Positions 1 to 8,955 of a DNA stretch of 37,612 nt are shown here, one piece after another; position 1 is the stretch's first letter; every line of letters begins with the position of its first letter. The DNA lies in the NCBI GenBank assembly GCA_021808285.1, contig JAKBBV010000025.1:1-37612 (forward strand). Direction: 5' to 3'. Source of the stretch: Pseudomonadota bacterium (lineage in GTDB: Bacteria; Pseudomonadota; Alphaproteobacteria; Caulobacterales; Caulobacteraceae). Under the pieces are notes generated by a model. That model was not told the origin of the DNA. It was given only the letters and a program-made list of their open reading frames with translations, and ran no database searches. The position numbers were made by a program, and so were the translations under genes.

Positions 1-3000
1 CAGCGGCTGGGGGGGGTGGCCGGAATCGGCGAGCCGGGAGCGGAGCTTTCCCGCGCGCGCGCCCTGTTCGCCCGGGCCCTGGAGACCCCCGGCGGGCTCA
101 GGATCCAGACCCTGCACGGCTTCTGCGAAGGCCTGCTGAGGCGCTTCCCGCTTGAAGCCGGGGTCACCCCAGGCTTTTCGGTGCTTGATGACGTGGAGAC
201 CGCGGCCTTGTCGAGCGCGGCCCAGGACGACCTCGCCCTGGCCGCGGACGCCGACCCGGAAGGTCCGATCGGGCGCGCCTTCGCGCGTCTGAACGTCGAG
301 CTGTCCTATAGCGAATTCGGCGAGATGCTGAACCGCCTCGCCAGGGATCGCGGCGACATCGGTCGTTATGTCGAGAGCTGCGGCGGATCGGTGGCCCGGG
401 ACGTCTGGCGACGCCTGGGACTGGGAGAGCCGCGTTCGTTGGATGAGGTCGAGGCGGAGGGCCAGCGCATCGTGAGGTGGCGCCGCTGGCGGGAGACGGC
501 GCGGATCTTGTCGGAGAGCGACAGGAAGACGATGCAGGCTCGCGGCGCAAAGATGTCCGAGTGCAACGAGGCTTCGCCGCTCAAAGACCTGCTGGCGCCC
601 TTCATCGTCAAGGACGAGACGCTCGCGAAGTCCCTCTCCACCAAGGACATCCCGTCGGACGTTCAGGACTATCTTGAAGAGATCGCCTCACGCCTGCACG
701 CCGCCTATGGCCAGTTGGTGATGGCGCACGGGGCGAACCTCACGGTCGATATGCTGCTCCTGGCGAAGGCTTATGAGGTCTTCTACGAGGCTCGCAAAGG
801 CCAGCGCGGCGCGCTCGACTTTGGCGACCTGGTGGCCCGCACCGCCCACCTGCTCCGTGCGGCGCCAAACGCCGCCTGGGTGCTCTACAAACTGGACGGC
901 GGGATCGATCACCTTCTGCTTGATGAGGCGCAGGATACGGCGCCGGAACAATGGGACATCCTCCGCGCCCTGACCGAGGAGTCGTTTGCCGGCCAAGGCG
1001 CCCAGGACGCGCGGCGCTCGGTTTTCGTGGTGGGTGATCCCAAGCAGTCGATCTTTTCCTTTCAAGGCGCCGAACCCCGACGTCTCGCGGTCGAGACCCA
1101 GCACTTCGCCGCGCTATCCCACCAGGCTGGCCGCCGCTTTGTTCAGCCCAAACTGGTCAGGAGCTGGCGCTCGACGTCCGAGGTGCTTCAGGCGGTCGAT
1201 TCGGTGTTCGCCGAAGGTCCGGCCCTTCGGGGCGTAAGGCCCGGCGCCGATCCAGGCTCCGGCCCTGATCAGGCGACAAGCATCGTGGCCTTTCCGCTGC
1301 GACACGAGGCGCTGCGGCAAAGCGCGGGCCGCGTGGATCTCTGGCCGCCGGAAGCGAACGCGACACGCGAGGAAGCCTCCGACGTCTGGGTCGGGGGTGA
1401 GGCCGAGCCCGTGCAGAGCGCTCACCGACGGCATGCCGATCGGATCGCCCGGGAAGTCCGCACCCTGATCGACAGGGGCCAGGGCGTGTGGGAGACCGTC
1501 GCACTGCCCTCCGGCCAGAAGAGAGAGCGTCTGCGGCCCTGTCGCGCTGGCGACATTCTGGTTCTGGTCCGCCGGCGCAACGCCCTGTTTCATGAACTGA
1601 TCCGCGCCTTCAAGCGTCTGGGTGTGCCGGTAGGCGGCCCTGACCGCCTGGATCTGGCTGTGCACGGCCTTTTCCAGGACCTCACCGCCCTCGGCCGCTT
1701 TGCTCTCTATCCAGGGGACGATCTGGCGCTGGCCGGTCTCCTGCGCAGTCCCTTGTGCGAGGTGAGCGAGGAGAGCCTGTTCGCCCTCGCCCATGGACGC
1801 GAGGGCGGCCTTTGGACGGCCTTAACCCGCCGGGCGGCGGAGCGCCCGGAATGGGCGTCGGCCGCCGAGCGCCTGAGCTGGGCCCGTGAGATCCTCCTAT
1901 CCGCCCCGCCCTTCGACGGCTTCTCCCGCGTCTTGGCCCGCCTCGATCCGCAAGGAAGATCCCTTCGCCAGAGGTTTCTGACCCGGCTGGGCGGCGAGGG
2001 CGAGGACGCGCTCAACGCCGTTCTGGCCCAGCTTCTTGCGGCCGAAGAGGCTGGGATCCACGACCTCGAAGGGGTGGTGGCGCGCCTTTTGCGCCTGGAC
2101 CAGGAGATCAAGCGGGATCCGGACCCGGCGGAGACGCCCGATGGCGGCGAGGTCAGGGTCATGACCACCCATGCGGCCAAGGGACTCGAAGCCCCCATTG
2201 TCTTCCTACCCGACACCACCAGCCGCGCCGACGAAACCCAGGAGGGACCGTGGCTGAAACTCTCGGATGGGGGATATGCCTGGGCGAGAAAGACGCCGTT
2301 TGACACGCCAGTGCTGGAGGCGGCGCGACAGGCGCGAAAGGTTCGCATCGCCGATGAGTCCGCCCGACTGCTCTATGTCGCGATGACGCGCGCCCGGGAC
2401 TGGCTGATCATAAGCGGTGTGGAACTGGCGAAGGCGGGTCGTTTCGAGGGCAGCTGGCGCGACCTCGTCGAACGGGGTCTGGCCGGAATGGAGCTGCGCC
2501 CGACCTGCTCCGTCAGCGGTGTTGAGATCCTGCGGCTGGGCCAGGACCCGGAGGCCATGGCGCGCGAGGCTCCGGACGCTGCGGGGACCTGGTCTGGACC
2601 GCCCGCATGGGCCTTGAGCCTTGCGCGGGCCGAAACCGGCCCGCTGCGCGCCGCTCCCTCGGGACTCCTGGCCTCCGACGAGCCTGAGACGGCGATATCG
2701 CCCCTCGCCGCGAGAGCCGGCCTTGGCCCCTATCGGCGCGGCGAGATCATCCATGGTCTTCTCGAGCAACTCCCCGACCTGCCCCGCGAGGCGCGTGCGG
2801 CGGCGGCGGCGTCCTGGCTCGCCCGGGAGCGGGACCTCTCCGACTCGGCCCGCGAAGAGATGGCGGCCGCCGCGCTCGGCGTGCTCGAAGACCCGATGTT
2901 CGCCGCCGTATTCGGGCCCGGATCGCGGGCGGAAGTTGCGGTGGCGGGGAGCTCCAGTCGCCTGCCCCAAGGGCTTCGCCTCTCCGGCCGTATCGATCGA

Positions 3001-3255
3001 TTGGTGGTGACGCCGAAGCGCGTCCTCATCGTCGATTTCAAGACCAACCGCCCGGCCCCAGACAAGATAGAGGCCGCCCCTCCGGCCTATATTCGTCAAA
3101 TGGCCGCCTATGTCGCGGTGCTGGAAGAAATCTATCCGGACCGGACAATCGAGGCCGCCCTGATCTGGACGGACGGGCCCAGACTCATGCCCGTCCCGGC
3201 GACTCTGATGGATTCCGCCCTGTCGGACATCGCCTCACGCTTCTCTGACGGGTAG
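1..3255 (+). CDS. addA: AddA, double-strand break repair helicase-nuclease (5' end outside window)
   Basis: This is the large subunit of the AddAB helicase-nuclease, which resects double-strand DNA ends for RecA-dependent repair. The frame is open from base 1, so the first GTG (16) is not a real start; the N-terminal Walker A segment lies upstream of the window. Superfamily 1 helicase motifs are visible: motif II LLLDEAQD (913-936), motif III GDPKQSIFSFQGA (1033-1071), motif V MTTHAAKGLE (2161-2190) and motif VI LLYVAMTRARD (2368-2400). The C-terminal RecB-type nuclease domain shows HGLLEQLP (from 2752) and the GRID and DFKT residues (2983-3051), so the nuclease looks intact. In related genomes addB lies directly upstream; it is not in this window. 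RecB is the alternative name, but the alphaproteobacterial context favours AddA. Confidence 0.95.
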   Translation, partial: QRLGGVAGIGEPGAELSRARALFARALETPGGLRIQTLHGFCEGLLRRFPLEAGVTPGFSVLDDVETAALSSAAQDDLALAADADPEGPIGRAFARLNVELSYSEFGEMLNRLARDRGDIGRYVESCGGSVARDVWRRLGLGEPRSLDEVEAEGQRIVRWRRWRETARILSESDRKTMQARGAKMSECNEASPLKDLLAPFIVKDETLAKSLSTKDIPSDVQDYLEEIASRLHAAYGQLVMAHGANLTVDMLLLAKAYEVFYEARKGQRGALDFGDLVARTAHLLRAAPNAAWVLYKLDGGIDHLLLDEAQDTAPEQWDILRALTEESFAGQGAQDARRSVFVVGDPKQSIFSFQGAEPRRLAVETQHFAALSHQAGRRFVQPKLVRSWRSTSEVLQAVDSVFAEGPALRGVRPGADPGSGPDQATSIVAFPLRHEALRQSAGRVDLWPPEANATREEASDVWVGGEAEPVQSAHRRHADRIAREVRTLIDRGQGVWETVALPSGQKRERLRPCRAGDILVLVRRRNALFHELIRAFKRLGVPVGGPDRLDLAVHGLFQDLTALGRFALYPGDDLALAGLLRSPLCEVSEESLFALAHGREGGLWTALTRRAAERPEWASAAERLSWAREILLSAPPFDGFSRVLARLDPQGRSLRQRFLTRLGGEGEDALNAVLAQLLAAEEAGIHDLEGVVARLLRLDQEIKRDPDPAETPDGGEVRVMTTHAAKGLEAPIVFLPDTTSRADETQEGPWLKLSDGGYAWARKTPFDTPVLEAARQARKVRIADESARLLYVAMTRARDWLIISGVELAKAGRFEGSWRDLVERGLAGMELRPTCSVSGVEILRLGQDPEAMAREAPDAAGTWSGPPAWALSLARAETGPLRAAPSGLLASDEPETAISPLAARAGLGPYRRGEIIHGLLEQLPDLPREARAAAAASWLARERDLSDSAREEMAAAALGVLEDPMFAAVFGPGSRAEVAVAGSSSRLPQGLRLSGRIDRLVVTPKRVLIVDFKTNRPAPDKIEAAPPAYIRQMAAYVAVLEEIYPDRTIEAALIWTDGPRLMPVPATLMDSALSDIASRFSDG

Positions 3256-3468
3256 CCCCTGGCGGGTATGGTGCGATGACGAGAGTCCAGAGTCCACGAC
3301 TGGAGGTGATTCCCGGACCGGAGGTCTCTGGGCGCGGTTTTGTGTTCGCAAGTTGGGCCCACCGCCACGCTGGAGCGACAGCGGCTCAGGATGACTTCGC
3401 CCCTTGGGGGCCGGGCCACGTTCGACTCCGTTCAGACGCCATCGTCTCGGGTTAGGGAGTGCGGCCGG

Positions 3469-3496
3469 TTGACGCCGCGCGCGGCGCACCTACATC
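3469..3496 (+). promoter_or_regulatory. Possible promoter of trxA
   Basis: TTGACG (3469-3474) and TACATC (3491-3496) are separated by 16 bases, close to the housekeeping sigma-factor consensus. A start near 3503 would leave a leader of about 30 bases before the trxA ATG. The gap between addA and trxA is 276 bases and holds no convincing gene. It was chosen by eye only. Confidence 0.4.
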
Positions 3497-3531
3497 TGGT
3501 CGCCATCCAAGGGACAAGGAGCGGTATTCAC

Positions 3532-3873
3532 ATGACGACCCGCGCGATCAATGACGCCAATTTCGACTCCGACGTCCTGCAGTCGGGTCAACCGGTCCTT
3601 GTGGACTTCTGGGCCGAATGGTGCGGACCCTGCAAGCAAATCGCTCCGACCCTAGAGGCGATCTCCGAAGAGCTGTCAGGCGTCTTGACCATCGCGAAAA
3701 TGAACATCGACGAGGAGCCATCGACCGCGGCGAAATATGGCGTGCGCGGCATCCCGACCATGATGCTGTTCCGTGACGGACGCATGGTGGACATGAAGCT
3801 GGGCGCTCAATCCAAGGGAAAGATCCTTGAGTGGCTGAACGGCCTGGGCATAGCCGCCAGCGCCGCCGCCTGA
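3532..3873 (+). CDS. trxA: Thioredoxin
   Basis: This 113-residue thioredoxin is a cytoplasmic dithiol-disulfide reductant that thioredoxin reductase keeps reduced. The redox motif is WCGPC (W30, C31-C34), with the cis-proline in GIPT at P75 and the buried aspartate in VDFWAEW. The length matches the E. coli protein (about 109 residues). The frame is open upstream, but the ATG at 3532 is chosen because AAGGAG (3516-3521) sits ten bases before it and the product then has the normal thioredoxin N-terminus. It follows addA on the same strand and converges on folC. A perfect GC palindrome at 3884-3897 lies just beyond its stop but has no T-tract, so I do not call a terminator. Confidence 0.96.
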   Translation: MTTRAINDANFDSDVLQSGQPVLVDFWAEWCGPCKQIAPTLEAISEELSGVLTIAKMNIDEEPSTAAKYGVRGIPTMMLFRDGRMVDMKLGAQSKGKILEWLNGLGIAASAAA

Positions 3874-3947
3874 GACCGACCGGGCGGCGCGCGCCGCAGT
3901 CGAGGCCCTGAGGCCAGTGCGCCCGGGGTCCGGCGCCTTCCGTCGCG

Positions 3948-5288
3948 TCAGCTTGGCCAAGTCTCTGGGCTGAGGGCGAGGATATCGCCGGCGAAATGCA
4001 AGGAACCACAAAAGACTATGTGCGGCGCCGGCTGACCGACGGAGAGCGCGGCGCGAAGACCTGACTCCACGCCGTCCACAGCCTGGGCGTCCAGACCGGC
4101 ATCCCGGGCCGCCTGAGCGAGGGTGTCCGCCGGCCAAGCCGAGGGCGAGGAAAATCCAGTAGTGAAGACTCTGGGTCGGCACGACCTGAGCGCGCCGAAA
4201 TAGCCCGCCGCATCCTTACGCGCCAGCATGCCGACCACCAGGGCCACCGGACGACCGTCTCTGGCGGAAAGCTCCGCACAGGTTGCCGCCAGCGCCGCCG
4301 CGCCGTGAGGATTGTGGGCCCCGTCCAGCCAGATATCCACATCACCCGCGATCGCGGCCAAAGGGCCCTTATCCAGCCTCTGGAAGCGGGCGGGCCAATG
4401 GGTTTGGGCGAGACCCTTGGCCATGGCCGCAGCATCGATCCGGTCATCGCCCAGAGTCAGAAGGGCGGTCGCCGCCAGAGCCGCATTGACGAGCTGATGC
4501 GGACCGGCGAGCGCTGGCGCCGGAAGGTCGAGGTCGCGGCCTGACGCGTGAAGTCTGAGGCGTCCGTCGATGGCGGAAAAGGGGGCATCCCGGCCCAGAA
4601 CTGTCAGCGGCGCCCCCTGCAGCTCGGCTTCACGGTCAATCACCTCCATGACCTCGGCGGCCTGGGGCGCGATGACGCCCGGAGACCCCGGCTTCAGGAT
4701 CCCGGCCTTTTCCCAGGCAATCTTGGTGAGTTCCGGACCGAGCAGTTCGAGATGATCATAGTCGACCGGGGTGATCACTGTGACCGCCGGACGATCAAAG
4801 ACATTGGTGGCGTCGAAGCGCCCCCCAAGTCCGACCTCGATCAGGCAAAGATCGGCGGGCGTCCGGGCGAAGGCGTGGAACGCCAGGGCGGTGGTGATCT
4901 CGAAGAAGCTGATCGGCTCCCCGGCATTGGCCCGCTCCACCTCCTCGATTCGCGCGGAGAGCTCATCGTCGCTGATCAATCGGCCCGCGACCCTGATCCG
5001 TTCCGAGAAGCGCACCAGATGCGGCGAGGTCAGCACATGGACCCTCAGGCCCGCCGCCTCCGCCATGGCCCGTAGAAAGGCCACGGTCGAGCCCTTGCCG
5101 TTGGTCCCCGCCACATGGATCACGGGCCCCATCGTCCGTTGGGGATGGCCCAGCGCCTCAAGCAGCCGGGCGATTCGAGAGGTCGACAGATCGATCAGGC
5201 TGGGATGGAGCGCGCGCAGCCTCTGGATCGCTAAATCAGAGGCCCGGATCGAGTCGTAGTCGTGAGCCGACGCCAGCATGGCCGACAC
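3948..5288 (-). CDS. folC: Bifunctional folylpolyglutamate synthase / dihydrofolate synthase
   Basis: FolC joins glutamate to dihydropteroate and lengthens the glutamate tail of folates in the cytoplasm. The Mur-ligase-type ATP loop is visible as HVAGTNGKGST near residue 58, followed by TSPHLVRFSERIRV, and the C-terminal domain carries WLDGAHNPHGA, the family's conserved His/Asn region. The length of 446 residues is normal. The start is taken as GTG at 5288, with GAGG of the accD stop region just before it; an ATG at 5279 is the alternative. Only seven bases separate the accD stop from this start, so the two genes are probably co-transcribed. It is the last gene of the minus-strand block and converges on trxA. 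Confidence 0.95.
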   Translation of the reverse strand: MSAMLASAHDYDSIRASDLAIQRLRALHPSLIDLSTSRIARLLEALGHPQRTMGPVIHVAGTNGKGSTVAFLRAMAEAAGLRVHVLTSPHLVRFSERIRVAGRLISDDELSARIEEVERANAGEPISFFEITTALAFHAFARTPADLCLIEVGLGGRFDATNVFDRPAVTVITPVDYDHLELLGPELTKIAWEKAGILKPGSPGVIAPQAAEVMEVIDREAELQGAPLTVLGRDAPFSAIDGRLRLHASGRDLDLPAPALAGPHQLVNAALAATALLTLGDDRIDAAAMAKGLAQTHWPARFQRLDKGPLAAIAGDVDIWLDGAHNPHGAAALAATCAELSARDGRPVALVVGMLARKDAAGYFGALRSCRPRVFTTGFSSPSAWPADTLAQAARDAGLDAQAVDGVESGLRAALSVGQPAPHIVFCGSLHFAGDILALSPETWPS

Positions 5289-5295
5289 GCAGGCC

Positions 5296-6192
5296 TCAGG
5301 CGGCCTTCAGCCGCGTGCGGCCTTGCATCAGGGTGCGCAGGACCGATCCCAATACCAGAGACAGTTCCTGCCGAGTGACGACCTGGTCCACCATGCCTCG
5401 CTCGACCTGGAACTCGGCGGTCTGAAAGCCGGCGGGGAGAACCTCGCGGATCGTCTGCTCGATCACCCGCCGCCCGGAAAAGCCGATGGCGGCTCCGGAC
5501 TCGGCGATATGGACGTCTCCGAGCATCGCATAGGAGGCGGTGACGCCGCCGTAGGTGGGATCGGTGAGAACCACGACATAGGGCAGATGGGCCTCGCGCA
5601 GCTTCTGAATGGCGAGGGTGGTGCGCGCCATCTGCATGAGGGACAGCCCGCCTTCCTGCATGCGCGCGCCGCCGGACGCAGCGAAGATGACCAGGGGGCG
5701 CTTCTTCTTCACGGCCTCCCCGGCTGCGGTGAGAAAGGCCTCTCCGGCCGCGGTGCCTAGCGAGGCCCCCATGAAGGCGAAGTCCTGAACCAGCACCACA
5801 CAAGCCACGCCGCCGATCTCACCGGTCGCCGCCGCCATGGCGTCGTTCTGCCCCGTGGTCTTGCGCGCGGCGGCCAGGAGTTCCGGATAGGGCTTGCCCT
5901 CCGCGAACCCGAGCGGGTCGTCGGGGGTCCTGGGCAGACTGAGCGCCCGGAATCGACCATGGTCGAAGGTGTAAGCGAAGCGGAGTTGCGCCCCGATCCG
6001 CATGTGTCGGCCTGACGGCGTCACCCACTTGGCCGCCTCCAAATCCGATCGATAGAGCATCTCGCCCGTGTCCGGACACTTGACCCACAGATTGTCAGGC
6101 GTTTCCCGATGTGACGACACCAGACGGCGAACGCCCGGCGCGATGCGCGCCAGCCAGCCCTGCCTCACTTTGGGTTTTTCATCTTCAGCCAA
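5296..6192 (-). CDS. accD: Acetyl-CoA carboxylase carboxyltransferase beta subunit, zinc ribbon degenerate
   Basis: With AccA this subunit transfers the carboxyl group from biotin on AccB to acetyl-CoA, giving malonyl-CoA for fatty acid synthesis. The crotonase-like core is clear, including GARMQEGGLSLMQMA and DPTYGGVTASYA. The start is a TTG at 6192: an AGGAG lies about eight bases upstream, the product is 298 residues (normal), and the TTG sits inside the last codons of trpA, an eight-base overlap. A longer reading from 6258 would extend into trpA and lacks homology. Oddity: the N-terminal four-cysteine zinc ribbon of E. coli AccD keeps only C39; the other three positions appear as T42, T58 and G61, although the surrounding sequence (LYR, RHMRIG) still aligns. 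Confidence 0.95.
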   Translation of the reverse strand: MAEDEKPKVRQGWLARIAPGVRRLVSSHRETPDNLWVKCPDTGEMLYRSDLEAAKWVTPSGRHMRIGAQLRFAYTFDHGRFRALSLPRTPDDPLGFAEGKPYPELLAAARKTTGQNDAMAAATGEIGGVACVVLVQDFAFMGASLGTAAGEAFLTAAGEAVKKKRPLVIFAASGGARMQEGGLSLMQMARTTLAIQKLREAHLPYVVVLTDPTYGGVTASYAMLGDVHIAESGAAIGFSGRRVIEQTIREVLPAGFQTAEFQVERGMVDQVVTRQELSLVLGSVLRTLMQGRTRLKAA

Positions 6193-7018
6193 GATAGGGC
6201 TCCTGTCGTGCGCTGCGGACAGCTTGCGCGAGCGCGGACACGACCAGAGCGGCCGCATCAGCCGGCGATCGGCCCGCCCCCGCCGCCTCGCCCACGGCCC
6301 CGACGAGGGCCGAGCCTACCACAACGGCATCGGCGACGCGCGCAATTGCCGCCGCTTGGGCTGCCTCGCGGACGCCAAAACCCACCGCCACGGGAAGGCC
6401 GCTGGCGGCGCGAACCCGCGCTACAGCCGGCGCCACGCTCGCCGCATCCGCCGCCTTGTCTCCCGTCACGCCGGCGACGGCGACATAATAGACGAAGCCT
6501 CGGGTTCGCCGCGCCACCACAGTGAGTCGCTCGGAATCGGTGGTCGGTGTCGCCAACCGGATCAGCGCAAGGCCTTCAGCCTCCAGGTCGTCGGTCAGAG
6601 CCTCGGCCTCTTCGGGCGGACAATCCACCATGATCACCCCATCAGCCCCCGCCGCGGCCGCCAATCTGGCGAAGGTCCGGCTGCCGAGGGTCAGCACGGG
6701 GTTGAGGTAACCCATGAGCACGATCGGGGTCTCAGCGTCGCTCTCACGGAACTGCGCGACGAGCTCAAGCACCCCGCGCGTCGTTGTGCCGGAGGCGAGG
6801 GCGCGCAACGCCCCCCGCTGAATGATCGGTCCGTCGGCCATGGGGTCGGAGAAAGGGAGGCCCAGTTCGATCATGTCCGCGCCGGCGGCGACCATCGCCT
6901 GCATGATCTTGAGCGAAGCCGCAAGATCAGGGTCTCCGGCCATGACATAGGCCACAAGGCCCGCGCGCCGGGCCGCGCCGAGCTTGGCGAATTGCCTGTC
7001 GATCCGGGCGGCAGTCAC
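6185..7018 (-). CDS. trpA: Tryptophan synthase alpha chain
   Basis: TrpA cleaves indole-3-glycerol phosphate and passes indole to TrpB. It is a 277-residue TIM barrel with the family signature [16 protein letters not shown], which carries the catalytic Glu, and GVTG and GFGV motifs near the phosphate site. The start is GTG at 7018, which shares GTGA with the trpB stop, a four-base overlap that suggests translational coupling and fits the 1:1 subunit ratio. The open frame further upstream (to 7186) is within trpB and is not used. The accD TTG start overlaps its end. Confidence 0.96.
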   Translation of the reverse strand: MTAARIDRQFAKLGAARRAGLVAYVMAGDPDLAASLKIMQAMVAAGADMIELGLPFSDPMADGPIIQRGALRALASGTTTRGVLELVAQFRESDAETPIVLMGYLNPVLTLGSRTFARLAAAAGADGVIMVDCPPEEAEALTDDLEAEGLALIRLATPTTDSERLTVVARRTRGFVYYVAVAGVTGDKAADAASVAPAVARVRAASGLPVAVGFGVREAAQAAAIARVADAVVVGSALVGAVGEAAGAGRSPADAAALVVSALAQAVRSARQEPYLG

Positions 7019-8256
7019 GGCAAGCCCGCCAAGCGCGGCTCCACAGCGGCAAGATCCTTGTCGCCCCGACCAGACATGTTGAGGACGACCAGACCGTCCG
7101 ACCCGACCTCGGCGCAGATTTCCGGAAGGCGCGCCACGGCATGGGCGCTCTCCAGAGCGGGAATGATGCCCTCCAGACGCGCGCATTGACGAAAGGCGGC
7201 CAGCGCCTCGCGGTCCGTGGCCGTCAGATAGCGCACCCGGCCGACATCGTTCAGCCAGGCGTGCTCGGGCCCGATCCCGGGATAGTCGAGCCCCGCCGAG
7301 ATCGAATGGGCTTCGGCGATCTGCCCCTCGGGATCCTGGATGAGATAGGACAGGGAGCCGTGCAGCACCCCAGGCCGCCCTCCATTAATGGCGGCGGCGT
7401 GCCGGCCGCTCGGCATGCCCTCGCCGGACGCCTCGACGCCGAAGATCCGGACCGACTCATCGGCCAGAAACGGGTGGAACAGGCCCATAGCGTTGGAGCC
7501 GCCGCCCACACAGGCGACGATGGCGTCCGGCAACCGCCCCTCCGCCTCCAGAATCTGCGCGCGGGCCTCAATCCCGATCACGGTCTGAAAATCCCGAACC
7601 ATCATCGGGTAGGGATGCGGTCCGACGACAGAGCCGATGATGTAATAGGTGTCCTCGACATTGGCGACCCAGTCGCGCATCGCCTCATTGGTGGCGTCCT
7701 TCAAGGTCGCCGACCCACTGGTCACGGGACGCACCTCCGCGCCCAGGAGCTTCATGCGCAGCACATTGGGCGACTGCCTCTCCACATCGACAGCGCCCAT
7801 ATAGACGATGCACGTCATGCCGAAGAGCGCACAGACCGTGGCCGTGGCCACCCCATGCTGGCCCGCTCCGGTCTCGGCGATGATGCGCGTCTTGCCCATC
7901 CGACGGGCCAGCAGGATCTGGCCGATGCAGTTGTTGATCTTGTGCGCGCCGGTGTGATTGAGGTCTTCGCGCTTGAAATAGATTCTCGCGCCCGCGCCCA
8001 CCTCGGCGCTGAGACGCCCGGCGAAATGCAGGGGGCTTGGACGGCCCACATAGGTTTGCAGATGGCGGGCGAGCTCTGCCTGAAACTCCGGGGATCTGCG
8101 AGCCTCGTCATAGGCCGCGGCGAGGCTATGGATCAGAGGCGCCAGGGTCTCAGGAATGAACAGGCCCCCATAATCGCCAAATCGCCCCCGCGCATCCGGC
8201 CAGGCCGCATAGTCGTTAGGCTGAGCTTGGGGGTCGACAAGGCGTGGCTGCGTCAT
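7015..8256 (-). CDS. trpB: Tryptophan synthase beta chain
   Basis: TrpB is the PLP enzyme that joins indole and serine to give tryptophan. Its 413 residues include the PLP lysine in HTGAHKINN, the preceding [10 protein letters not shown], the serine-site AETGAGQHG, and the phosphate-binding glycine loop [10 protein letters not shown]. This is the TrpB1 type that pairs with TrpA. The start is ATG 8256; only a weak GAG lies just upstream, and 51 bases separate it from the trpF stop. It lies in the order trpF-trpB-trpA-accD-folC, a linkage known from Caulobacter and other alphaproteobacteria. Confidence 0.97.
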   Translation of the reverse strand: MTQPRLVDPQAQPNDYAAWPDARGRFGDYGGLFIPETLAPLIHSLAAAYDEARRSPEFQAELARHLQTYVGRPSPLHFAGRLSAEVGAGARIYFKREDLNHTGAHKINNCIGQILLARRMGKTRIIAETGAGQHGVATATVCALFGMTCIVYMGAVDVERQSPNVLRMKLLGAEVRPVTSGSATLKDATNEAMRDWVANVEDTYYIIGSVVGPHPYPMMVRDFQTVIGIEARAQILEAEGRLPDAIVACVGGGSNAMGLFHPFLADESVRIFGVEASGEGMPSGRHAAAINGGRPGVLHGSLSYLIQDPEGQIAEAHSISAGLDYPGIGPEHAWLNDVGRVRYLTATDREALAAFRQCARLEGIIPALESAHAVARLPEICAEVGSDGLVVLNMSGRGDKDLAAVEPRLAGLP

Positions 8257-8307
8257 CTCATCAGGCTCGGGGACAGGCGGCGGCTCGACCGACTCGGGCG
8301 GCGGGTT

Positions 8308-8955
8308 TCAGGCGGGCCGGACCGCATGAAGAAACGCCCGGATCAGAGCCGGGTCCTTTAGTCCGGGGCCCCGTTCCACGCCAGAGGAAACGTCTGCCAG
8401 AGGGGCGCCCGACACACTCATGGCATGACGCACGTTCCAGGGATCGAGACCACCAGCCAGGAACCATGGGCGCAGAAATCTCCGCTCCGAAAGCAATTCG
8501 AAGGGCAGGGCCCGGCCGTGCCCCCCGGGGCGATCCGCGTCCACAGGCGGGCGAGGTTCGAACATCAGGTGGTCGGCCACCCCTTCGTAGGCCGCCGCGG
8601 CGTCAAGGTCTGCCGGCGAGGCGATGCTCAGCGCCTTGATCACCGGCGTCCCGGTGCGCAGGGCGATATCTCGCGTTCGCTCCAGACTTTCAGCGCCGTG
8701 CAACTGCAGGAGGTCGGGCCGCAGGGCCTCGACGATCCTGTCCGCGAGTTCGTCGTCCGGATCGACCGTCACGGCGACGACCTTGGCCCGGCCGCGCGCC
8801 GACCGGGCGAGGGCGCGGGCGTGTTCAAGACTCACGTGGCGGGGACTCGCGGGAAAGTAAACGAAGCCGATGTAGGCGGCGCCGCCCTCAAGAGCCGCGT
8901 CGACCGCCTCGGCGGAGGAGAGCCCACAGATCTTGGCCGGAACGGCGGAACTCAG
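8308..8955 (-). CDS. trpF: Phosphoribosylanthranilate isomerase, probable CTG start
   Basis: TrpF converts phosphoribosylanthranilate to the carboxyphenylamino-deoxyribulose phosphate. An in-frame GTG at 8835 would lose the first beta strand and the catalytic cysteine. Reading back in frame restores a normal N-terminus with KICGLS (C10) and [13 protein letters not shown], until a TAA at 8959-8961. Between that stop and the cysteine there is no ATG, GTG or TTG. The best start is CTG at 8955: GGAAGG lies about seven bases before it, it shares CTGA with the mscL stop, and it gives 215 residues, the usual length. A second oddity is E133 (codon 8557-8559) in LMFEPRPP, where the family normally has a catalytic Asp (as in FDAKPP). 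The PGGHGR loop is kept. Identity is certain; the start is an inference. Confidence 0.9.
   Translation of the reverse strand: MSSAVPAKICGLSSAEAVDAALEGGAAYIGFVYFPASPRHVSLEHARALARSARGRAKVVAVTVDPDDELADRIVEALRPDLLQLHGAESLERTRDIALRTGTPVIKALSIASPADLDAAAAYEGVADHLMFEPRPPVDADRPGGHGRALPFELLSERRFLRPWFLAGGLDPWNVRHAMSVSGAPLADVSSGVERGPGLKDPALIRAFLHAVRPA

Noticed and set aside
16-18. GTG as the start of addA
   Set aside because: The frame is open from base 1 and the Walker A region is absent, so the gene begins outside the window.
3884-3897. Perfect palindrome GCGGCGCGCGCCGC after trxA as a terminator
   Set aside because: No loop and no T-tract; such GC palindromes are common by chance in this composition.
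7141-8361. 406-residue plus-strand open frame opposite trpB
   Set aside because: Lies wholly antisense to trpB and the end of trpF, both firmly identified; composition is that of a shadow frame.
8833-8835. GTG 8835 as the trpF start
   Set aside because: It would remove the first 40 residues, including the catalytic cysteine and first strand that are plainly encoded upstream.
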